From contig NZ_JAPUDY010000026.1 in assembly GCF_027492855.1 (NCBI RefSeq), positions 1 to 64,000 on the forward strand: 64,000 bases of DNA. Reading direction: 5' to 3'. The notes beneath the pieces were generated by a model that saw only the letters and a program-made list of their open reading frames with translations, was not told where the DNA came from and did not search any database. Positions 35,948-44,278 of this stretch are shown piece by piece. Position 1 is the first letter of the stretch. Every line of letters starts with the position of its first letter. A program made the translations under genes and the position numbers. This DNA is from Acidovorax sp. (lineage in GTDB: Bacteria; Pseudomonadota; Gammaproteobacteria; Burkholderiales; Burkholderiaceae_C).

Positions 35948-36712
35948 ATGAATGTTCCCACGCTTCAATGGCACGAGCGCCTCTACCATCGCGATGCGCT
36001 GCGTGCCGGCCGTTACGCTGCGCTGGCAGATGCCGAGGGCTTTGATGCGATCTGTTTTGCGCTCGAGGCACTAGGCCTACGGCTTTTCGGCCGCAAGAAA
36101 AACCTGGGCCAGTACGAGCAAGCGCTTGCTGAATTGGCCAATGCGTCAGTCGTACTTTCTCGACTATCAGAGACGCATCCTGGACGTTTCAGCACCTTCT
36201 CTGCGCTTTTTGCGGTGGTTAAAAAAGCGAGGAACGACGCGATGCATACCGGTGTCTTCGCACGGCATGCGACGGCAGCAGCCATCGAACTCTGTATCGG
36301 CCTAGAAGAGGCACTCATGAAAGAACAGCAACTCCCTCGCCAGGCCGTCAAGGACTTCATGGTTAAGTCACCCGTCGTGCTGGAAGTTTGGCAGCCGGTC
36401 GCGTACGCACGGCAGCTGATGCTCACGCACTCCTTCTCATTTCTGCCTGTCTTCAAGGATGGGTGGAAGCTGCTTTCTGAGAACGGTCTCGCCAGGTACA
36501 TGCTGGCCAGCAAGGACTGGGCGGGGGCGCTCGCGCGCACGATTGATGAAGCTGCCCAAGAGCTCGACTTGCTGGAGGCTACCGTTGTTGGCCCCACGGA
36601 TGAGGTCCAAAAGCTCCTCGCGGATGACCTGAGAAAGGAAACGCGGCTTTGGCTTGTCGAAGAAAAGCAGGGCAGGCTCTGCGGCGTTCTTTCTCCTTTC
36701 GAACTGATGTAG
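35948..36712 (+). CDS. HEPN-like domain fused to a pair of CBS domains
   Basis: 254 residues. Residues 1-130 are all-helical and contain KKARNDAMH (Arg95-Asn96-x3-His100), the R-N-x3-H form of the HEPN RNase motif RX4-6H. Residues about 132-254 form a CBS pair: VKDFMVKSPVVLEV...SFLPVFKDG, then ATVVGPTDEV...LWLVEEKQGRLCGVLSPFELM. CBS pairs bind adenine nucleotides or related ligands, so nucleotide-gated RNA cleavage is an attractive inference. The gene is isolated between gene-poor stretches, with no obvious antitoxin next to it. Confidence 0.65.
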   Translation: MNVPTLQWHERLYHRDALRAGRYAALADAEGFDAICFALEALGLRLFGRKKNLGQYEQALAELANASVVLSRLSETHPGRFSTFSALFAVVKKARNDAMHTGVFARHATAAAIELCIGLEEALMKEQQLPRQAVKDFMVKSPVVLEVWQPVAYARQLMLTHSFSFLPVFKDGWKLLSENGLARYMLASKDWAGALARTIDEAAQELDLLEATVVGPTDEVQKLLADDLRKETRLWLVEEKQGRLCGVLSPFELM

Positions 36713-36720
36713 CTGTCAAA

Positions 36721-36744
36721 CCTTGTAGGCTCGTGGCTACAAGG
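36721..36744 (+). terminator. Hairpin after HEPN-CBS gene
   Basis: CCTTGTAG pairs perfectly with CTACAAGG around an 8-nt loop, 9 bp after the stop codon. No T-tract follows, so termination strength is uncertain. Confidence 0.4.
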
Positions 36745-37025
36745 ACGAGCTGCGAGGCACTCAGCTAATGGTCCTGGAACGCCGGAAGGGCCAGCTTCGC
36801 AGCGGGTGCGGTCATCCGTAGAAGCTGGCTGGCTTCCTAGTTTCGGACACAAAGCCGACATCCACTCGCCATGCGCCGAGCGGTCATCAATGACCGCTGC
36901 CGGCGGACAAGTGGACGTCCACTTCGCCGGGCTGACACACGCCTCGTCGGGCCACAGCAATCGCCTGCTGCTGAGCAACTGTATTAAACGGATTGCACAG
37001 TTGCCCTGCCCCATCAGGAAGAAGC
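36745..37025. other. Non-coding stretch
   Basis: About 280 bp. Contains the small inverted repeat GCGGTCATC/GATGACCGC-like text near 36890, but no gene, RNA or IS end was recognised. Confidence 0.3.
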
Positions 37026-37619
37026 CTAGGCGCTGGAGCTCAGCTTGAGGCCCACGATGCCTGCAGCCACCAGCGCTAGGCTCCCCAATCTCACTGCAGT
37101 CGCAGGCTCCCCCAAAAAAGCCATCCCAACGATGGCCGTCCCCACGGCGCCAATGCCCACCCAGACGGCATAGGCCGTGCCAACCGGGAGGTCGCGCATG
37201 GCCCAGCTGAGCAGACCAATGCTGAGCAGGAAGGCGGCTCCCGTCCCTATGGACGGCCAAAGCCGCGTGAAGCCTTCGGTGTACTTGAGGCCACCGCTGT
37301 AGCTGTGGCGGTCGGCCGTGTGATAGCGGTGCTGGTCGCCAGCGGCGCGGGTCAGCGTGATGGCGGCCAGTTCCTCGCCCGTGCTGCTGCGCGTGCCGTT
37401 GACGGGCAGGAACACCAGGCGGCCTTTTTTGACCGTGCACACGGCGTCGTGCTGGCGGGCCAGGCGGGTCAAAAAGTGAAGATCGCTTTCGTTGGTCTGG
37501 TCGATGTGCGCCACCTTGATGGCGGCCAGGGTGGCGTCTACGCGCGGGGTCAGGTTGTTGCGCCGCGCGATGGCGTCCACGGTGGTGTCGTGCCAGCTGC
37601 GCTCGCTGCGGGTGCACAG
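37026..37619 (-). pseudogene. In-frame chimera: phage tail protein D fragment joined to truncated SMR transporter
   Basis: Reading leftward from 37619, the first part ([61 protein letters not shown]) matches the middle of a P2-type late control/tail protein gpD. Near 37292 it switches in frame to a small multidrug resistance protein lacking its first ~20 residues ([61 protein letters not shown]). The missing first helix carries the essential Glu of SMR pumps, so transport is unlikely. A GTG at 37580 could start translation. Confidence 0.7.
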
Positions 37620-37630
37620 CTTGAGTGCAT

Positions 37631-37654
37631 AAAAAAGCCCGCTAAGTGCGGGCT
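37631..37654 (-). terminator. Rho-independent terminator of the IPTL-CTERM gene
   Basis: On the minus strand AGCCCGC-ACTTA-GCGGGCT is followed by TTTTT, 14 bp after the stop of the LamG/IPTL-CTERM gene. Confidence 0.75.
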
Positions 37655-37667
37655 ACTTGGTAAAGGC

Positions 37668-38480
37668 TCAGCGACGCCTTGTGCGCGCAAGGCCAATCAT
37701 GGCCATGATGGTTGCCAACATGATCAGCGCCCACTCCGACAAGGTGGGGATGCTCGCAGTGCTCGCAGCGCTCGTGGGCACACTGAACTGAACGTTCCAC
37801 GTTGAGGCGATTTCCGGCGCGTCCAACGGCCGCGAGTAAAGTCGAAACTCATCCATGAGTGCGTTAGGTGGTAACGAGACAGCGCCGGCGTACGAGCCTA
37901 CCTTGAGCGGACCAGGTGATGTGATGCTCAAACTGGCCTGGGGTATGGCACTGTTGGGCACGCCGTTGACATAGGTGCGAAGCGTTGGCCCAGTAGGATC
38001 GTAGACGACATGTACTACGGAGGGCTGCGCAAGCAGAGCGCCATTGATTGTGGTGTCGATTAACCCGGTCCCTCGAACAATCATGTTCCCCGGATTGGCG
38101 ACTCCCCCTTTAAAAATTCGGAAGGTTGTTGAGTCGTCTCCAACGAGGTAGCTCAGGGCTCCGTCATCTGGGAGGTTGTTGTACCAAAAGGAGATTGTCC
38201 ACCCAGTGGCAGGAAGATTGGTTGCCCAGCCAGTATTCACATACTGGGAGGCGCCGTTTCCCCCAACACCCACCAACGCGCTGCCAAACTGCCCTGCGCC
38301 ACCAACCGTCATCCCACCCAGCAGAGGCGCGGGGTTTGTGCCAACCGGAGAAATGGCTCCGTTCTGGACGGACAAACTGCCCGCGTTGTTGAACTGGTAA
38401 TAGATCAAATCCGGACGTGTCTGGGCCCATGAAAACGGCGCCAAAAGCCCGAGGATTGTGAGAATAACTAAATGGCGCAT
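37668..38480 (-). CDS. LamG-domain surface protein with IPTL-CTERM sorting signal
   Basis: 270 residues from the ATG at 38480, which gives a signal peptide MRHLVILTILGLLAPFSWAQ; the open frame extends to 38711 without a leader. The middle is a concanavalin/LamG-type fold (WTISFWYNN, HVVYDPTGPTLRTYVNGV, NALMDEFRLYSRPLDAPEI). The C-terminus is IPTLSEWALIMLATIMAMIGL then RTRRR, the IPTL-CTERM tripartite anchor processed by an exosortase-type system. It is probably cell-surface displayed. The sorting enzyme is not in the window and would have to be host-encoded. Confidence 0.85.
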   Translation of the reverse strand: MRHLVILTILGLLAPFSWAQTRPDLIYYQFNNAGSLSVQNGAISPVGTNPAPLLGGMTVGGAGQFGSALVGVGGNGASQYVNTGWATNLPATGWTISFWYNNLPDDGALSYLVGDDSTTFRIFKGGVANPGNMIVRGTGLIDTTINGALLAQPSVVHVVYDPTGPTLRTYVNGVPNSAIPQASLSITSPGPLKVGSYAGAVSLPPNALMDEFRLYSRPLDAPEIASTWNVQFSVPTSAASTASIPTLSEWALIMLATIMAMIGLARTRRR

Positions 38481-38926
38481 GAGGTTGGAAGATGTTTGCG
38501 TTGATTTTAATGGGCGCCAATGTTTGGGAGCTAAGGCGCCGCTGCTATCGGCGTGCGTTGTAGCATGGAGGCGAAGGGACGCCAACATATATTTGCGCGC
38601 GTCACCGCGGCCACTATGACCTCGCCGCTGGTCCTCACTGTTGTGGGCAAAGGTCCGGTTTCTGGGTGAAGCAGCCGGGTACAGCGCTTGGTCCTGGGCG
38701 GCGGCTTTCAATGAACGCCGACATTCGCCGCGTGTGTCATGACCGGCTGCAGTCAGCCTGAAGCAGCCAGATCGTAGAGCCGCTCTGCAGCGGTTGCTGT
38801 CGGTCGCGGCCGTGACCTGAGTTCACGGTGCCTGGCACAAAGCTGTCATTGGCTCACCCAGCAGCGCGGCAGCATCGATGACCGGTATCGAGGGAGCTGC
38901 AGTCATGGTCTAGCACACGTCTCCCC
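38481..38926. other. Non-coding stretch
   Basis: About 445 bp upstream of the LamG gene. Probably holds its promoter. Frequent stops; no motif recognised apart from short GCTGCAGTCAGCC-like inverted segments near 38750. Confidence 0.3.
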
Positions 38927-38929
38927 ATG

Positions 38930-39036
38930 AACGGGCACGACCCTACGCCTACCTGCGCGATGTCATGGCACGCCTGCCCATGCAGCCCGCCACCCAGATC
39001 GGCGAGCTGCTGCCATACCGCTGGCAGTCAGCCTGA
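38930..39036 (+). pseudogene. IS66-family transposase 3' remnant
   Basis: The text NGHDP (frame of 38927) continues one frame over as PYAYLRDVMARLPMQPATQIGELLPYRWQSA and a stop at 39034-39036. This is the diagnostic C-terminus of IS66 TnpC (GHDPYAYL..VL.RLP...I..LLPHRW). A one-base deletion at about 38941 breaks the frame, and nothing else of the IS is visible. Confidence 0.75.
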
Positions 39037-39192
39037 CAGCGCATATTCAGATACACGACCGCGCCCCGCAGTCAAGATGGGATCGCCGCGCGATTACGGG
39101 CGTCCTACAACCCTTAACTTAAGTCGGCCTACAGGCGAACAGTTGCCCCTCGGTCCCATGCCCCACGGCTGCATGGAATCCAAGTTCCATAC

Positions 39193-40080
39193 CTAGGCAA
39201 TTTTCTGACTTACGCTATGCGCCAAACCCAGGAAGGTCGAGATCAGAGGAGCTTGATGCCGCTCCTTTCTACAGATGAAGTGCACCTGTGTCGCCATGCT
39301 GGTGTCTGAAATAGTTAACTTAACAAGGCGAGGATCTGGCCTGTAGGCTGTTTCCGCCACGACGCCTAGGCCCAGCCCCTCCGCCACCGCCTCTCGAACG
39401 GACTCGCGGCTGCCCATCTCCAGAGCCACCTGCACCTCGACGCCTCGCTCCTTTAGTTCTTGTTCAAACACGCGTCTGGTCGTCGATCCTTCCTCTCGGA
39501 TGACGAACCTCTGACCCTGCAGATCACGCAGTTTGAGAGTGGCCCGTTGCGCGAGTGAGTGTTGGGTGTTGCCGAATATCACCAATCGCTGGGTACGGTA
39601 AGCCGCGCCAAATAGATCTGGGTGAGCGACGTGATTGAGCACCATGCCCACGTCTCCCTGGTAGTCAAGAATCTTTTCGGTGATGGTTCGCGAGTCGCCT
39701 ACGCCAACAGCCACGTTGACCTGGGGGAACTGTTTCATGAACAGCTTCAACACGGGCAGCACGTTGTGCGGCCCGATGGCATGGATGACCAGTCGCCCTA
39801 CGTATTGATTTTTCGCAGCAGCGAGCAGTGCGTGCGCATCTTCCTCGCCACTGAAGGTACGCCGGGTGTAGTTCAACAGAGTGCGTCCAAAGGACGTGAG
39901 TTCAAGCCGCCGCCCGCGCCGATGAAAAAGCTCCACGCCGAAGTCGACCTCCAGGCGCTGTATGTGTGAAGAAACAGTCGGTTGTTGAATAGCGAGCACT
40001 CTCGCGGCAGCGGTCATGCTGCCGGCTCGGGCCGTTGCGTCAAAGGCCTTCAAGGCTGCGAGGAGGCTGAGTCCAGACAT
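39193..40080 (-). CDS. ptxE: LysR-family regulator, probable phosphite operon activator
   Basis: 295 residues. N-terminal winged helix at about 4-62 (AALKAFDATARAGSMTAAARVLAIQQPTVSSHIQRLE) and a periplasmic-binding-type effector domain (about 90-290). It is divergent from the ABC transporter genes with a 189-bp control region, the arrangement of ptxE relative to ptxABCD. The effector is unknown; phosphite or phosphate state is plausible. The gene symbol rests on operon context and a PtxD match, not on alignment of this protein. Confidence 0.75.
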   Translation of the reverse strand: MSGLSLLAALKAFDATARAGSMTAAARVLAIQQPTVSSHIQRLEVDFGVELFHRRGRRLELTSFGRTLLNYTRRTFSGEEDAHALLAAAKNQYVGRLVIHAIGPHNVLPVLKLFMKQFPQVNVAVGVGDSRTITEKILDYQGDVGMVLNHVAHPDLFGAAYRTQRLVIFGNTQHSLAQRATLKLRDLQGQRFVIREEGSTTRRVFEQELKERGVEVQVALEMGSRESVREAVAEGLGLGVVAETAYRPDPRLVKLTISDTSMATQVHFICRKERHQAPLISTFLGLAHSVSQKIA

Positions 40081-40113
40081 TGATGTGATCTATGGGTGCC
40101 CTCATTTTTAGGG

Positions 40114-40126
40114 ATGAAAGTTTCAT
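40114..40126. promoter_or_regulatory. Palindrome in the ptx control region
   Basis: ATGAAAGTTTCAT is a perfect 6+1+6 inverted repeat with LysR-type AT spacing, 34 bp upstream of the regulator's own start. It is a candidate binding site for the LysR protein. Confidence 0.4.
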
Positions 40127-40229
40127 ATTCATGACACCTTGGTCACCCAGACTTGAGCTGTGCTTCCACTGAAGCTGTTTCTTCCAGAACCTCCTCTTTC
40201 CCGAGAGATACCTCTGACCACTTGAGTCC

Positions 40230-40250
40230 TGGTGTGCGTCTAGCGCACCA
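40230..40250 (+). promoter_or_regulatory. Hairpin just upstream of ptxA
   Basis: TGGTGTGC and GCGCACCA pair with one G-T wobble around a 5-nt loop, ending 19 bp before the ATPase start codon. It may be a leader stem or an operator half of the ptx promoter. Confidence 0.3.
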
Positions 40251-40269
40251 CAACAAATGAAACCGAGCT

Positions 40270-41091
40270 ATGAAAACTGCAATTCGCGAGAGCCATCTGA
40301 GCTTGCGGGGTATCACGGTGACCTATGCCGATGGTCACACAGCGCTTGCGCCCACCTCGCTGGAGGTACAGCATGGCGGGTTCCTTGTGCTGCTGGGCGC
40401 GTCGGGCGCGGGAAAGTCAACGCTGCTGCGCAGCATCAATGGCTTGGTTAGCCCCACAGACGGAGAGGTGTCGGTGGCCGATCTGCCGGGCGGCACCGTC
40501 TCAAAACGCAACCTTCTTGAGCATCGGCGCCACTGCGGCATGGTGTTCCAGCAGCACCACCTGATCGGGCGGCAAAGCGTGCTGGCCAATGTGTTGATGG
40601 GCAAGCTCGCCACCCGCGGATCTCTGGCGTCGTTGTGGCCTTGGAGCAAGGCTGACAAGCTGGAGGCGCTGGCGGCCATTGACCGCGTAGGCCTGCTTGA
40701 GAAAGCCCTAGCACGGGCAGACACCTTGTCTGGTGGGCAACAACAACGCATTGGCATTGCGCGTGCCTTGGTGCAAAAGCCCCGCCTGCTGCTGGCCGAT
40801 GAGCCGGTGGCCAGCCTCGACCCGGCGACCGCGCAGAGTGTGTTGACCCTGCTTCACGACATCTGCAAGAAAGACCGACTCACGGCCATCGTGAGTCTGC
40901 ATCAAGTCAACCTCGCGCGCATGTTCGCCGACCGCATTGTGGGCCTTCGCCAGGGCCAGGTGGTGTTCGACGGGACAGCAGCGCAGTTGACGGAAGAAGC
41001 CCAGTCTGCCCTGTACGCGAAGTCGTCACCTGCCAACATGGGCAGTCAATTTGATTCCCCCTCTCAATCCAAGGAGTTTTTACCGTGCTGA
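40270..41091 (+). CDS. ptxA: Phosphite/phosphonate ABC transporter ATPase
   Basis: 273 residues. Walker A GASGAGKST, Q-loop VFQQHHLIG, signature LSGGQQQRIGIARAL, Walker B LLLADEPVASLD, and the switch His in SLHQVNLA. It is closest in pattern to PhnC-type ATPases. Together with the binding protein and permease it imports phosphite (or phosphonate/hypophosphite); ptxD at the end of the operon favours phosphite. It overlaps the binding-protein gene by 7 bp. Confidence 0.88.
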   Translation: MKTAIRESHLSLRGITVTYADGHTALAPTSLEVQHGGFLVLLGASGAGKSTLLRSINGLVSPTDGEVSVADLPGGTVSKRNLLEHRRHCGMVFQQHHLIGRQSVLANVLMGKLATRGSLASLWPWSKADKLEALAAIDRVGLLEKALARADTLSGGQQQRIGIARALVQKPRLLLADEPVASLDPATAQSVLTLLHDICKKDRLTAIVSLHQVNLARMFADRIVGLRQGQVVFDGTAAQLTEEAQSALYAKSSPANMGSQFDSPSQSKEFLPC

Positions 41092-41960
41092 ATCGTCGCC
41101 GTTTCCAATTTATCGCTGCCGTCACTTTGGCCGCCCTGTTGCCACTTGGCGCCCATGCCGAGGGCAAAAATCCTTCCAAGCTTCGCGTTGCACTGTTGCC
41201 GGACGAAAACGCCGCCACCATCATTCAGAACGCACAGCCTCTGAAGCGGTATCTGGAGCAGACCCTGAAGAAGGAAATCGAGGTCACGGTGACCACGGAC
41301 TACTCGTCGATGATTGAAGCCATGCGCTTCGGCCGCATCGAGGTCGCCTACTTTGGACCGTTCTCTTACGTGCTTGCCAAGTCCAAGGCGCCCAACATTG
41401 AGCCATTTGCCGTTGGCGTGGAGCGCGGCTCGCCGACCTACCAGTCGGTTCTCATCGCCACGGCAGGCGGCCCGGTCAAGACCCTGGCTGACGTTCGTGG
41501 AAAGCCTTTTGGCTTTGGCGATCAGGCTTCGACGTCCAGTCACCTTGCACCGCGCGCGCACTTGCTTAAAAACCACCAACTGAACGGCGAGACTGACTAC
41601 CGCCCCGTTCACCTGGGCACGCACGATGCCGTGGCCCGAGCTGTTCAGGCAGGGCAGGTTCCCGCCGGCGCTCTGTCAAAAACCATTCTGGACAACCTCA
41701 TCGCAAAGGGCATGGTGGATGCCAACAAGATTGTGCAACTTGAACTGTCGGCACCCATTCCGAACTATCCCATTGCGATGCAAGGTAATCTCACGCCGGA
41801 GCTCAAGGAAGCCATCCGAGCCGCCTTTCTTCAGATGAAGGACGCCGAGATTCTCAAATCATTCCGTATCGAGGCCTTTGCCGCTACCGATGACAAGGCC
41901 TACGACATTCTTCGCGACACAGCACAGATTCTCAAGCTTGATCTGGGACGCATGAAATGA
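41085..41960 (+). CDS. ptxB: Phosphite/phosphonate-binding periplasmic protein
   Basis: 291 residues from a GTG with AAGGAG upstream. The signal peptide ends GAHA-EG. It is a PhnD-type solute-binding protein: LRVALLPDENAATI, a Tyr/Ser ligand pocket in TTDYSSMIEAMRFGRIEVAYFGPFSY, and FGFGDQASTSSHLAPRAHL. It delivers ligand to the membrane permease. The stop overlaps the permease start (ATGA). Confidence 0.88.
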   Translation: MLNRRRFQFIAAVTLAALLPLGAHAEGKNPSKLRVALLPDENAATIIQNAQPLKRYLEQTLKKEIEVTVTTDYSSMIEAMRFGRIEVAYFGPFSYVLAKSKAPNIEPFAVGVERGSPTYQSVLIATAGGPVKTLADVRGKPFGFGDQASTSSHLAPRAHLLKNHQLNGETDYRPVHLGTHDAVARAVQAGQVPAGALSKTILDNLIAKGMVDANKIVQLELSAPIPNYPIAMQGNLTPELKEAIRAAFLQMKDAEILKSFRIEAFAATDDKAYDILRDTAQILKLDLGRMK

Positions 41961-42757
41961 CATCGGTAGCCTTGGAATCCATAGTTGCCATCGACGGACA
42001 GCAGCGACTCAAACGGCTGGGCGCCGCCTGTGTCGTTCTGTTCGTCTGTGTGGTGGCTTTGTATGTCACCGGCTTCTTTGACGCGCAGCGTTTCATCGAA
42101 GGCGGCCCAGCGATTCAGCAGTTGGCCTCAGAGATGGTGCCGCCGAATTTCGAGCGCTGGGAGCACTGGGTCATTCCATTGCGTGACACCTTAGCCATGT
42201 CGATCGCAGGCACGGCGCTGACCGTTCTGGCGTCGTTGCCGCTGGCCCTGGTGGCGGCGCCCAACACCGCGCCGAATGCGGTGGTTGGGCGAATCGTCAG
42301 AACCATCTTGGCTGCATTTCGGTCTGTGCCTGAAATCATCCTGGGCATTCTGTTCGTCGCGGCCGTGGGCTTTGGGGCATTGCCTGGTGTGCTGGCGTTG
42401 GCCCTGCATTCCACGGGCATGGTGGCCAAGTTCTACGCCGAAGCCATAGAGCACGTGGACCCGAAACCTCTGGAGGCCGCTAAGGCCGCGGGCGCAAGCC
42501 GGTTTCAGGTCATCACCCATGCTGTGTTACCGCAGGTTTTGCCCCAGTTGGCGGACATCACCATCTACCGATGGGAATATCACTTTCGCGCATCGGCAGT
42601 GATGGGCATCGTGGGTGCGGGCGGCATTGGCTTTGAACTCATGGCGGCTCTGCGCCTGATCAAGTACGACGAAGTCTCCGCCATTTTGCTGTCCATCCTC
42701 ATATGCGTGCTCGTGGTCGACGGCATTGGGTCGGCGCTTCGCAAACATCTGAAATAG
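41957..42757 (+). CDS. ptxC: Phosphite/phosphonate ABC transporter permease
   Basis: 266 residues with about six membrane helices. The PhnE-type EAA loop is HVDPKPLEAAKAAGASRFQVITHAVLPQVLPQ. The first helix is VVLFVCVVALYVTGFF. It forms the inner-membrane channel with the ATPase and binding protein. Start and stop overlaps show a tight operon. Confidence 0.88.
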   Translation: MTSVALESIVAIDGQQRLKRLGAACVVLFVCVVALYVTGFFDAQRFIEGGPAIQQLASEMVPPNFERWEHWVIPLRDTLAMSIAGTALTVLASLPLALVAAPNTAPNAVVGRIVRTILAAFRSVPEIILGILFVAAVGFGALPGVLALALHSTGMVAKFYAEAIEHVDPKPLEAAKAAGASRFQVITHAVLPQVLPQLADITIYRWEYHFRASAVMGIVGAGGIGFELMAALRLIKYDEVSAILLSILICVLVVDGIGSALRKHLK

Positions 42758-42774
42758 AAAGAGAGAGGAAGGTA

Positions 42775-43746
42775 ATGATGCCGAAAATTGTGGTGACGCA
42801 GCCCATCCATGAAGCAGTTCTGGCGCGTCTTCGATCCGCCGGTGATGTAGTGATGAATCAAGGGCCTGAGCCCTGGAGCGAGGAAGAGCTTTACCTCCAC
42901 CTGAAGGACGCCGACGCCATGATGGCGTTCATGCCTGACCGGGTAGATCAGCGAACCCTGTTGCACGCTCCCAGGCTCAAGACCATCGCTTGCGCCCTGA
43001 AGGGGTATGACAACTTTGACCTCAAGGCATGTGCGCAAGCCGGTGTCAGCGTGAGCTTCGTTCCTGACCTGCTCACAGAACCCACGGCAGAACTCGCCAT
43101 TGGGCTGGCCATCGCCGCCGCGCGCCATGTGCTGGCAGGTGACGTCAGTGTTCGCAAGAGCTACGCAGGATGGCGTCCCCAGCTGTACGGAATGGGGTTG
43201 CACGGCTCGATAGTGGCGGTCGTCGGACTTGGCGCCGTTGGGCGGGCCATTGTGGACCGTCTCTGTGGCTTCGGGTGCGCTCAACTGCTGGGCGTGGACC
43301 CGCATGGTGATGACGAACGCCTGACCATGGTGAGCCTGGGTGAGGCCCTGTCGCAATCCGACTATGTCATTCTGGCCGTTCCGCTGCTGGACGTAACGCG
43401 TCACCTCGTCAATGACACCATGCTTGAAGGTGTTCGGCGGGGGCAGATCCTGGTCAACATTGGGCGAGGCTCGGTTGTGGACGAGGCTGCCGTGGCACGG
43501 GCGCTCAAGGACGAGCGCCTGGGTGCCTACGCCGCCGATGTGTACGAGATGGAAGACTGGCTGCTGGCAGACCGTCCACGCCAGATTCATCCGGAACTCT
43601 TGCAACACCCCTCCACGGTTTTCACACCCCACATTGGTTCGGCGGTGAAGAAGGTTCGCCGAGCCATCGAGTTGCAGGCTGCTGAAAATTTGCTCGTTGC
43701 GTTAAATGGTAATGAGCCGCTTGCACACTACGAGGCATCGCACTGA
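42775..43746 (+). CDS. ptxD: Phosphite dehydrogenase (NAD:phosphite oxidoreductase)
   Basis: 323 residues; a frame opening at 42703 is ignored because GAGGAAGG precedes ATG 42775. It oxidises phosphite to phosphate with NAD. PtxD hallmarks are ALKGYDNFD (Lys76), VPDLLTEPTAELAIGLA, nucleotide loop GLGAVG (151-156), GRGSVVDE (Arg231), YAADVYEMEDWLLADRPRQI (Glu260) and TPHIGSAV (His286). Their spacing equals that of Lys76, Arg237, Glu266 and His292 in P. stutzeri PtxD. Asp175 after the second strand fits NAD preference. As last gene of the operon it turns imported phosphite into usable phosphate. Confidence 0.92.
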   Translation: MMPKIVVTQPIHEAVLARLRSAGDVVMNQGPEPWSEEELYLHLKDADAMMAFMPDRVDQRTLLHAPRLKTIACALKGYDNFDLKACAQAGVSVSFVPDLLTEPTAELAIGLAIAAARHVLAGDVSVRKSYAGWRPQLYGMGLHGSIVAVVGLGAVGRAIVDRLCGFGCAQLLGVDPHGDDERLTMVSLGEALSQSDYVILAVPLLDVTRHLVNDTMLEGVRRGQILVNIGRGSVVDEAAVARALKDERLGAYAADVYEMEDWLLADRPRQIHPELLQHPSTVFTPHIGSAVKKVRRAIELQAAENLLVALNGNEPLAHYEASH

Positions 43747-44278
43747 GCGGCTCATGTGGCAGCTTCGCACTGCTCGGTGCAGCCATGAGGTCACCACACC
43801 AGAGAATGCTTTTGGACGTTCTATGGTTCTGGCCGATCTAATTCTTTGAGAAGACCTTGGCTACGTGTTTCGGACCCGCGGGCCAACTGCGGATGCTCTT
43901 CGCAATGGTTCCGATAAGCCGTGCCGCCAAGTATCCGGGGTGGGATTCCCCCGGTTTCTCGGACGGTTTTCTGGGATCGTTGCCTACATCAACACCGACC
44001 GCAGCGGGTCGGGAGAACCAATTCATCCTTGGTGTGATCAGTTGCTCCTGCTACCTTGCCCGGCTCGCATCAATAGAGTGACCGGTCTGAGCAACAAAGC
44101 GGTCGCTTGAGACCCTGCTCGGCCAATGACCAGTTGCGCAACACGCGAACTTTCAGGCGTTAGGTTCGAGTGTCGGAGATCAGCCTCTACCTGACTTTCA
44201 CCCTCCATCCTAATAGCATTGCCCTGCGATGGACGGTGACACAGACCCGTCCCTTCACCAGGACCTCTGCTTGCGGGA
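43747..44278. other. Gene-poor stretch after ptx operon
   Basis: About 530 bp with no convincing gene. It carries ACAAAGCGGTCGCT at 44094-44107, identical to 30380-30393. Both copies lie in stop-rich spacer DNA. No terminator clear enough to list. Confidence 0.35.

Noticed and set aside
37026-37580. Functional SMR efflux pump
   Set aside because: The first helix with the essential Glu is replaced by a phage gpD fragment, so transport is unlikely.
36013-37617. Minus-strand open frame of 534 codons across HEPN-CBS and the gpD-SMR remnant
   Set aside because: Low-complexity shadow; the CBS and gpD/SMR matches lie in other frames.
38926-39196. ORF of 89 codons starting at 38927
   Set aside because: Only its first residues (NGHDP) belong to the IS66 remnant; the rest is out of frame with the real TnpC tail.
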